Positions 1-5,455 of a stretch of 10,541 bases of DNA are shown here, one piece after another. How positions within the stretch are numbered: position 1 is the first letter of the stretch; each line of letters opens with the position of its first letter. The stretch comes from an uncultured Spirochaetaceae bacterium. Its GTDB lineage: Bacteria > Spirochaetota > Spirochaetia > Treponematales > Treponemataceae. The stretch lies in NCBI GenBank assembly GCA_902766345.1, contig CACXDK010000254.1, positions 1-10,541 of the forward strand, read 5' to 3'. Made by a program: the position numbers and the translations under genes. Below the pieces are notes generated by a model. The model made no database searches, had not been told where the DNA came from, and saw only the letters and a program-made list of their open reading frames with translations.

Positions 1-1620
1 AGCGACGGCTATTTCAAGCGACCAATAAGCGTATACCGTGCAGAAGAATTTAATGACGGTAAAAGAAAAGTCCGCTTGCAGTTTTTAATTCTGGCAAAGG
101 GTGTCGGTACAAAAGAACTGTGTGCACTTAATGCAGGCGAGTCTTTTTTAATTTCTGGCCCAGAAGGAAAACCTTTTGAGCTTATTGAAGGCTTAGATAA
201 CACAAAACCAGAAATCTGTATTGTAGGCGGAGGAATAGGCATTGCACCTGTTGCAAACTTTGCTTCTTCACTTACCGAAAAGTCTTATGACTTCTTTGCA
301 AGTTTTAAAAGCGGATCTTACGGGTTGGACTATATAAAAGCCAATGAACTTGTAATTACAACAGATGACGGTTCTGTCGGCGTAAAAGGAATGTTACCAG
401 CAGCATTGACAGCTGAACGCATAAAGAAAAGCGGATACAAAGTAATTTATGCATGCGGCCCTACTCCAATGCTTGTGTACATACAGAAAGTGGCAGCAGA
501 ATGTAATGTAAAAGCGTATCTTAGCGTGGAGCATCACATGCTTTGCGGCGCTGGTGCTTGTCTGGGATGTACGATAGTCACCAAAAAAGGCACACTGCGG
601 GTTTGTAAAGAAGGTCCTGTATTTGATGCAGAAATTCTTGATTTTGGAAAGCCACCTGTCAGAAGACAGCCTCTTGCAGAAGGTGAAGAGCCTGATGTAA
701 GCGTGGATATTGCTGGAGTTCACTTTGAAAACCCAGTATTTGCCGCAGCCGGTACTTTTGGCTATGGGCAGAATTTCAGAGGTTTCTCAGATGTAAATGC
801 ATGGGGAGCAATCTGCTCAAAAGGTACAACTCTTAATCCTAGAGACGGTAATGCTGGAGAGCGGTGCATAGAAGTTCCTTCTGGAGACATAAATTCAATT
901 GGATTACAGAATCCTGGAATGCAGTACGCTGTAGACGAACTTATTCCAGACATGATGAAGTTAAAGCCAAAAACAATCATCAACCTTGCAGGAAGCGATC
1001 TGGATTCCTATGTAGAAGCTACAAAACTTGCAGATACTACTGATGCACCAATGATAGAACTGAACATCAGCTGTCCGAATGTAAAAGCTGGCGGTCAGGC
1101 TTGGGGCATAAAACCAGAGCTTGCATTTGAATGTGTAAGTGCCGTGCGAAAGGCAACGAAAAAGCCTTTGATGGTAAAACTTTCGCCGAATGCACCAGAC
1201 TTGCGTGCTGTTGCCATGGCTTGTGTAAAAGCTGGCGCTGATGCACTCAGTCTTGTAAACACATTCCAGGCAGTATCAATTGATATTGAAAATGAAAAGC
1301 CTTGGTTCAATAACATACGTGCAGGTCTGTGTGGTCCTGCAATAAAACCTATAGCTCTTAGAATGGTTTATGATGTTGTTGAGGAAATGAATAAACTTCC
1401 TGTTGAACAGCGCATTCCTATTGTTGGAATTGGCGGCATCAGTACTTGGCAGGATGCTGTAGAATTCATTATGGCTGGAGCCTGTGCAATACAGATTGGA
1501 ACAGCAATATTTGTAAATCCTGATGTGGCAAAAGAAGTTGTTGAAGGATTAAAAGCTTTCATGAAAAGAAAAGGCTACAGAAATATTGCAGAAATGTGTG
1601 GTGTAGCACAGCAAAAATAA
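1..1620 (+). CDS. pyrD: Fused PyrK-PyrD dihydroorotate dehydrogenase (NAD type, class 1B), 5'-partial
   Basis: This gene is open from base 1 with no start codon in view, so its N-terminus lies outside the window; 539 residues are visible. The first part is PyrK: the flavin-binding RPIS motif (residues 8-11), a glycine-rich NAD-binding motif GGGIGIAP (76-83), and four [2Fe-2S] cysteines at 182, 187, 190 and 202. After a linker (about 205-230), PyrD begins near PDVSVDIAG (231 on). It holds the active-site cysteine in NISCPN (C358), the KLSPN motif, and the phosphate/FMN-binding VGIGGI and QIGTA segments near the end. In class 1B enzymes PyrD oxidises dihydroorotate to orotate in the cytoplasm, and PyrK passes the electrons through FAD and the iron-sulfur cluster to NAD+. 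The two are normally separate subunits; here they form one chain. A TTG at 76 is in frame but lies inside the PyrK fold, so I reject it as a start. Identification is firm. Confidence 0.95.
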   Translation, partial: SDGYFKRPISVYRAEEFNDGKRKVRLQFLILAKGVGTKELCALNAGESFLISGPEGKPFELIEGLDNTKPEICIVGGGIGIAPVANFASSLTEKSYDFFASFKSGSYGLDYIKANELVITTDDGSVGVKGMLPAALTAERIKKSGYKVIYACGPTPMLVYIQKVAAECNVKAYLSVEHHMLCGAGACLGCTIVTKKGTLRVCKEGPVFDAEILDFGKPPVRRQPLAEGEEPDVSVDIAGVHFENPVFAAAGTFGYGQNFRGFSDVNAWGAICSKGTTLNPRDGNAGERCIEVPSGDINSIGLQNPGMQYAVDELIPDMMKLKPKTIINLAGSDLDSYVEATKLADTTDAPMIELNISCPNVKAGGQAWGIKPELAFECVSAVRKATKKPLMVKLSPNAPDLRAVAMACVKAGADALSLVNTFQAVSIDIENEKPWFNNIRAGLCGPAIKPIALRMVYDVVEEMNKLPVEQRIPIVGIGGISTWQDAVEFIMAGACAIQIGTAIFVNPDVAKEVVEGLKAFMKRKGYRNIAEMCGVAQQK

Positions 1621-1664
1621 GGTTTTGTTACCTATCAAGTACTAAAATTGTTTTCTTATCTAGT

Positions 1665-2354
1665 ATGAGGAAATTATTTTTAGTACTATTCTGTGCATTT
1701 TGCACAAGCATAGCATTTTCAGAAGGCATTTCCATGGCAAGACTTTTTTATCAGGGTCACGGCAGTTACAGAATTGTTTCTGCCGAAGGGCTTGTAATAT
1801 ACATAGATCCGTATGCAGGAGAAGGCTATCAAATGCCAGCAGATTTTGTACTGGTAACACATGAGCATCCTGATCATAATAAAGTTGAACTTGTTACAAA
1901 AAAGAAAAACTGCCTTGTATTTCATGCAAAAAATTTTATGTCTGGCGGAAAATATGGAGAAGCCCGCTTTAACGGCATACGTGTGAGGGCTGTACCAGCA
2001 TACAATGAAAACCATTCACAGAATGAATGTGTCGGTTTTGTAATTACGCTGGAAAACGGCATTAACATATACTGTGCTGGAGACACTTCATATACAGACT
2101 TCATGGCAGAAGAACTTGCCTTCATGAATATTGACTACGCATTACTTCCTTGCGATGGAGTGTATAACATGGATGCAAAAGAAGCTGCCAGATGTGCGAA
2201 CATCATTGGAGCAAAACATTCCATTCCAATTCACACAAAACCAGGAGCACTCTTTTCGCCAGAAGTTGCAGAACGTTTCGCAAAAGATATAGACAGAGAA
2301 CGTACAGATTATCTTATTTTAAAACCAAATGAAGAAGTCAATCTGATTAATTGA
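1665..2354 (+). CDS. MBL-fold metallohydrolase (UlaG-like/UPF0173), probably exported
   Basis: This is a 229-residue metallo-beta-lactamase-fold protein. The zinc-binding motif THEHPDH gives H66, H68, D70 and H71. Further likely metal ligands are H117, D140 in CAGDTSY, and H190 in IPIHTKPG. The small size and the VIYIDPYAG opening resemble the UlaG/UPF0173 branch, which includes metal-dependent hydrolases of mostly unknown substrate. I chose the ATG at 1665 because its first 19 residues look like a signal peptide: Arg-Lys at the start, a hydrophobic core, then small residues before SEG. That start has no Shine-Dalgarno. The in-frame ATG at 1734 has an AGAAGG seven bases upstream and would give a 206-residue cytoplasmic protein of typical family length, so it remains a real alternative. 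There is no lipobox. The gene lies 44 bases after pyrKD with no terminator between them, so read-through is likely. The substrate is unknown. Confidence 0.85.
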   Translation: MRKLFLVLFCAFCTSIAFSEGISMARLFYQGHGSYRIVSAEGLVIYIDPYAGEGYQMPADFVLVTHEHPDHNKVELVTKKKNCLVFHAKNFMSGGKYGEARFNGIRVRAVPAYNENHSQNECVGFVITLENGINIYCAGDTSYTDFMAEELAFMNIDYALLPCDGVYNMDAKEAARCANIIGAKHSIPIHTKPGALFSPEVAERFAKDIDRERTDYLILKPNEEVNLIN

Positions 2355-2371
2355 ACTTTGCTGAATTGAAC
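2349..2371 (+). repeat. Direct repeat AATTGAAC, two copies 15 bases apart
   Basis: The octamer AATTGAAC occurs at 2349-2356 and again at 2364-2371. The first copy overlaps the stop codon of the metallohydrolase, and the second contains the candidate -35 box of the downstream promoter. It could be a regulator site, but short AT-rich repeats also arise by chance. Confidence 0.35.
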
Positions 2372-2394
2372 AACTTGGCAAAAAGTGTTAAAAT
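2366..2394 (+). promoter_or_regulatory. Candidate sigma-70 promoter before the THUMP methyltransferase
   Basis: A -35 box TTGAAC (2366-2371, four of six matches) is followed by a 17-base spacer and a -10 box TAAAAT (2389-2394, five of six). Transcription would start around 2400-2402, on or next to the ATG at 2401. No Shine-Dalgarno is present before that ATG, which fits a leaderless message. This would drive the methyltransferase, TetR and PrsW genes together. Confidence 0.5.
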
Positions 2395-2400
2395 GTCATT

Positions 2401-3561
2401 ATGAATACTTATGTGGCATTATGTGCAGTTGGCGCAGAAAAAATACTCGGTAACGAACTAAAACTTCTTGGCTATAAGCTCGATGGAAATGCACCTGGAC
2501 GAGTTGCTTTTACAGGTGATGACGATGCTTTGTACCGTGCAAATTATTGTCTGCGTACAAGCGACCGTGTATATCTTCAAATGGCAAAATATAAAGCCTC
2601 TGACTTTGATGAACTTTTTGACGGCTGTTATGCTGTAAACTGGCAGGACTATTTCAAAAAGAATGTCCGAGTTGTTGTTGATAAAGTACGATGCCATAAA
2701 AGCAAGCTTTCAAGCGAACATTCCATTCAGGGAATCATTCAAAAGGCAATCTATAAAAAACTTGGCGATAAATGGAACATGACTACTCTGCCAGAAAAGG
2801 GAGATGAGTGTACTATCCGTGTATACATGGAAGAAAACACAGCAATCATCCTTCTTGACACCAGCGGAGAAGCCCTTCACATACGAGGATACAGAACAGC
2901 AGGTGTTCTTGCACCTTTAAGAGAGACTACGGCTGCAATACTGTTGCAGGAAATGCTATGGAAACGTAAGACTCCACTTCACGATCCATTCTGTGGAAGC
3001 GGAACCATTGTAACCGAAGCTGTATTATATGCCCACAACGTAGCTCCAGGATTAGGACGGCATTTTGCTTATGAACATCTTGCCATTTACAATGAAGACA
3101 GAGCTTTGGAAATAAAAAAACAAGAAGCCAGTAAAATTCGTACTGATGTTTTATGCCGCATTACTGGCAGTGATATTGACAGAACAGCTGTTCAAAAGGC
3201 TCGACTAAATGCAGAACATGCCTGCGTCATGGCGGGAAGAGCCCTTCAAATGATTGGAAGTGATGCAAAAATAGAACGCCCAGACTTTATTGAAAGCAAC
3301 TTTGCTGACTTAAAAGCTCCTTATGATGAAGGCGTACTTTTGTGCAATCCTCCTTACGGAGAGCGTTTGGGAGACACTCAGCAGGCAGAAGAGCTGTACA
3401 AATCAATGGCAAGCCTGTTTGTAGATTTTCCAAACTGGAAAATGGGATTTATTACCAGCCAGAAAACATTCCAGAAGTGCATAGGTAAATATGCAACAGC
3501 GTTAAAATCAATTAAAGCTGGTAAATTAGACACAACTTTATATATTTACGACAAAAAATAA
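2401..3561 (+). CDS. THUMP-domain class I SAM-dependent RNA methyltransferase (RlmL-like)
   Basis: This 386-residue protein belongs to the COG0116 group, whose best-known member RlmL makes N2-methylguanosine in 23S rRNA. The N-terminal part (about 1-155) is a ferredoxin-like plus THUMP RNA-binding region. The C-terminal part is a Rossmann methyltransferase: motif I DPFCGSGT (195-202) binds S-adenosylmethionine, SDID (257-260) is the acidic ribose-binding loop, and NPPYGERL (316-323) is the catalytic motif IV typical of enzymes that methylate exocyclic base amines. The length is normal for the single-methyltransferase form, without the RlmK half found in E. coli. The ATG at 2401 gives the complete N-terminal domain, and no Shine-Dalgarno precedes it. 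The stop codon overlaps the next start (TAATG), implying translational coupling to the TetR gene. The exact RNA target is inferred from the family. Confidence 0.92.
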   Translation: MNTYVALCAVGAEKILGNELKLLGYKLDGNAPGRVAFTGDDDALYRANYCLRTSDRVYLQMAKYKASDFDELFDGCYAVNWQDYFKKNVRVVVDKVRCHKSKLSSEHSIQGIIQKAIYKKLGDKWNMTTLPEKGDECTIRVYMEENTAIILLDTSGEALHIRGYRTAGVLAPLRETTAAILLQEMLWKRKTPLHDPFCGSGTIVTEAVLYAHNVAPGLGRHFAYEHLAIYNEDRALEIKKQEASKIRTDVLCRITGSDIDRTAVQKARLNAEHACVMAGRALQMIGSDAKIERPDFIESNFADLKAPYDEGVLLCNPPYGERLGDTQQAEELYKSMASLFVDFPNWKMGFITSQKTFQKCIGKYATALKSIKAGKLDTTLYIYDKK

Positions 3562-4160
3562 TGGCAGTTCCTGTAGAACACGACAAACGAAAACACGAAA
3601 TTCTCGACAAAGCACTAACCCTCTTCATTGAAGAAGGCTATGAAGACGTCACTTTTCAAAAGATTGCAGATCGTTGTGGCATTACCAGAACAACGCTGTA
3701 CATTTATTTCAAGAATAAGAGGGAAATATTTTCCTGGAGCATAAAACAGCTGACCAATGACATGGAAAAAGAACTCCTTGTTGTTGTGCAGGACAAGTCT
3801 TTAACAACAGAACAATGTCTTAGAAAACTGTACGAAGTCATGCTTTCGTTCTGCGAATCCAGGGCAAAACTTTTTCAAGTACTGCTTTCATATCTGTTGC
3901 AGTTGCAGAAAACACAGGTTTCTGTAAATGACCGTGTTCGACGCAGATTTTTACGTCTTCATCATCTTATTACTGGTGTAATAATAAAGGGGCAAAAATC
4001 AGGAGAATTCAAAGTTCTGCCACTAAAGAAAGTGGATGATATGCTTTATATGATATTGGAAAATGCAGTGTTCCATATTGTTGTACTTGGAAAAACAAAT
4101 CTTGACGACATAAAACAAATTGCAGATTTCACAATCAATCTTATATGCAAAGAAAAATAA
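3561..4160 (+). CDS. TetR/AcrR-family transcriptional regulator
   Basis: This is a 199-residue protein of standard TetR length. The N-terminal DNA-binding domain (about 10-57) shows the family pattern: an ILDKALTLFIEEGYEDVT helix, then a helix-turn-helix with IADRCGITRTTLYIYF (35-50), followed by KNKREIF. The C-terminal part (about 60-199) is helical and diverged, as expected for the ligand-binding and dimerisation domain, so the inducer cannot be read. Its ATG begins on the last base of the methyltransferase stop codon, so translation is probably coupled. The PrsW-type gene follows 15 bases after its stop, making the two likely partners. TetR proteins usually repress nearby promoters through palindromes. 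The palindromes at 4808-4834 are a candidate target, but that link is a guess. Confidence 0.93.
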   Translation: MAVPVEHDKRKHEILDKALTLFIEEGYEDVTFQKIADRCGITRTTLYIYFKNKREIFSWSIKQLTNDMEKELLVVVQDKSLTTEQCLRKLYEVMLSFCESRAKLFQVLLSYLLQLQKTQVSVNDRVRRRFLRLHHLITGVIIKGQKSGEFKVLPLKKVDDMLYMILENAVFHIVVLGKTNLDDIKQIADFTINLICKEK

Positions 4161-4175
4161 AGGAGTAGAAGGCAA

Positions 4176-4799
4176 ATGTTGATTTATATTACATTATGTT
4201 TCATTCCTTTGATTGCAATGTTTATCTGCATTGCAGTACTGACAAAAGGATTTAAAGTGTGGAAAGGTCTGCTTTCCTGCGTACTTGGACTTGCAGCAGT
4301 CATTCCAATTGCAATAATGCAGATGTTTGTAGGTGGACTCCTTTCTGCAAAAAATCTACTTGGAGTTCTAATAAGCGCCATTATAGTAAACGGTTTAATA
4401 GAAGAAGCTATAAAAATGCTGTTCATGTTTCTTTTGCCTGCAAAAAACACACGTGAAAGTTTGTTTTTTTTGTACGCAATGCTAAGCGGTCTGGCTTTAG
4501 GCTGCTGTGAAACACTCTTTTACCTTATTAGCGGTTTTGACAGTCTTGGACTTCGAATGGCAACAGCCGTCATAATTCATGTTGCATGCGGTGCTTTGGA
4601 TGGATTATTTGTTTACGGCATAAAAACCAAACGGTTTAGCATTGCCCCATTCTTTTTTTCCGTAATGCTTCACGGCATTTACAATTATTTTGCAGGCTTT
4701 GGGCAGGAGTCAATTTATTTCTATCTGTCTTATGCCGTCATCCTTTTCGGAATAATCGAATGCCGCATTCAATATATAAAAATACGGGACAGTTTATAA
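4176..4799 (+). CDS. PrsW-family glutamic intramembrane protease
   Basis: This is a 207-residue integral membrane protein with about seven hydrophobic segments (near 2-22, 32-52, 60-86, 95-117, 126-147, 155-173 and 178-197). It carries the signature residues of the PrsW group, related to CAAX-type membrane proteases: the glutamate pair in EEAIK (E76, E77), a second glutamate in the next segment (E112 in CCETLFYL), H135 in a segment preceded by R127, and H166 in HGIYNYF. In Bacillus subtilis PrsW cuts the anti-sigma factor RsiW to release an extracytoplasmic sigma factor. No anti-sigma or sigma gene is visible here, so the substrate is unknown. The ATG at 4176 has AGGAG ten bases upstream (4161-4165) and a second purine run, AGAAGG, closer in. 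It probably shares a transcript with the TetR gene 15 bases before it. Confidence 0.85.
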   Translation: MLIYITLCFIPLIAMFICIAVLTKGFKVWKGLLSCVLGLAAVIPIAIMQMFVGGLLSAKNLLGVLISAIIVNGLIEEAIKMLFMFLLPAKNTRESLFFLYAMLSGLALGCCETLFYLISGFDSLGLRMATAVIIHVACGALDGLFVYGIKTKRFSIAPFFFSVMLHGIYNYFAGFGQESIYFYLSYAVILFGIIECRIQYIKIRDSL

Positions 4800-4807
4800 T
4801 CAGAAAT

Positions 4808-4834
4808 ATTTAATCTAATAGATTAAATCTATTA
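4808..4834. promoter_or_regulatory. Two interleaved palindromes, candidate operator
   Basis: Two perfect inverted repeats with 9-base arms overlap. The first has arms 4808-4816 and 4820-4828 around a 3-base centre. The second has arms 4816-4824 and 4826-4834 around a 1-base centre. The effect is three alternating half-sites of the form TAATCTA, TAGATTA, AATCTAT. The block ends one base before a consensus -35 box, where a bound dimer would hinder RNA polymerase. No T-run follows, so it is not an intrinsic terminator. The protein that binds it is unknown; the TetR protein two genes upstream is one candidate. Confidence 0.55.
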
Positions 4835-4835
4835 A

Positions 4836-4864
4836 TTGACAATTAAGAATGTTGCTGTTAGACT
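4836..4864 (+). promoter_or_regulatory. Candidate promoter of the 164-residue protein gene
   Basis: A perfect TTGACA (4836-4841) is followed by 17 bases and TAGACT (4859-4864, four of six matches to TATAAT). Transcription would start near 4871, at the Shine-Dalgarno itself, leaving a very short leader. An alternative TAAAAT at 4865-4870 has a better sequence, but its 23-base spacing is too long for this -35 box. Confidence 0.5.
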
Positions 4865-4870
4865 TAAAAT

Positions 4871-4875
4871 AGGAG
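4871..4875 (+). promoter_or_regulatory. Shine-Dalgarno AGGAG of the 164-residue protein gene
   Basis: AGGAG lies six bases before the ATG at 4882 and supports that start. Confidence 0.8.
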
Positions 4876-4881
4876 TTTTAT

Positions 4882-5376
4882 ATGACATTAAAGGACAAAT
4901 ACGAAAAATGTTTGCAGGATTCTGAAAACTTTATAACAGGGGAAATGAAAAATCCTACTGTATCATATAAATATGGACGAGAACTGGCTAACTTCTTTAA
5001 TAACGAATTAGATTTTTCTGATATAAACATACATTATACATATCCAATGGAAAAATTTGCAGGCTTAAAGGAAGACTGGGACTTAAAAATTCAGTTCCAG
5101 CTTAGAAAACCAGAAATAAACCGCTTTTCACCCCTTAATGCCCCTTACGTTTTCCAGTATCTTTCTACAATGGCAGATTCCAGCTGGTCAAAAGGAGAAC
5201 CGTTGGACAGTGAAGCAAAGGAAATCATGCGCGGGATGAAAGACAAACTTAATCCTGTGCAAGATGGAATGAACATCAAGACTGTAACTGTTGAATGGGC
5301 AGTTCACGTTCCAGACTGTACCACATTCTATGTTAATTTCTTCTATGCTTATGAAAATAGAGAAGAAATGGATTAA
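4882..5376 (+). CDS. Hypothetical protein, 164 residues, family not recognised
   Basis: I do not recognise this protein. It is well supported as a gene: a clear Shine-Dalgarno, an upstream promoter with possible operator, and an intrinsic terminator 23 bases after its stop. The sequence is soluble and charged, with no signal peptide, no hydrophobic segment long enough to cross a membrane and no lipobox. The N-terminal part (about 1-45) is rich in Lys, Glu and Asp and probably helical. The middle and end (about 50-160) alternate hydrophobic and charged residues, with aromatic stretches such as WDLKIQFQL and TVEWAVHVPDC, suggesting beta strands. Only two cysteines are present (10 and about 150), so no metal cluster is evident. 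It appears to be transcribed alone, so the neighbours say little about its role. No enzyme motif is visible. Confidence 0.8.
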   Translation: MTLKDKYEKCLQDSENFITGEMKNPTVSYKYGRELANFFNNELDFSDINIHYTYPMEKFAGLKEDWDLKIQFQLRKPEINRFSPLNAPYVFQYLSTMADSSWSKGEPLDSEAKEIMRGMKDKLNPVQDGMNIKTVTVEWAVHVPDCTTFYVNFFYAYENREEMD

Positions 5377-5398
5377 TTAGTCCTATTTTTTATAAAAT

Positions 5399-5426
5399 AC
5401 GCAGCTCAATAGGCTGCGTTTTTTTT
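5399..5426 (+). terminator. Intrinsic terminator after the hypothetical gene
   Basis: A perfect 7-base stem ACGCAGC (5399-5405) and GCTGCGT (5413-5419), with a 7-base loop, runs into eight T residues (5419-5426). It ends only 18 bases before the Shine-Dalgarno of the next gene. Confidence 0.88.
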
Positions 5427-5444
5427 GTCTAATGCAACCAGAAC

Positions 5445-5450
5445 AGGAGG
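5445..5450 (+). promoter_or_regulatory. Shine-Dalgarno AGGAGG of the GH3 gene
   Basis: A perfect AGGAGG sits five bases before the ATG at 5456. It settles that start over the in-frame ATG at 5432, which lies upstream of it and has only the terminator T-run before it. Confidence 0.9.
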
Positions 5451-5455
5451 ATACA

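Noticed and set aside
394..723. A 109-codon open frame on the minus strand opposite the PyrK domain
   Set aside because: Antisense shadow of a well-conserved gene; its translation shows no domain or motif.
1596..1664. Earlier start for the metallohydrolase overlapping pyrKD
   Set aside because: It adds 23 residues before the signal-like segment, with no Shine-Dalgarno and no family support.
4800..4881. Terminator after the PrsW gene formed by the palindromes
   Set aside because: The stems are nearly pure A:T and have no T-run; the position against a -35 box fits an operator better.
5432..5455. Earlier ATG for the GH3 gene
   Set aside because: The perfect AGGAGG at 5445-5450 lies inside this extension and points to the ATG at 5456.
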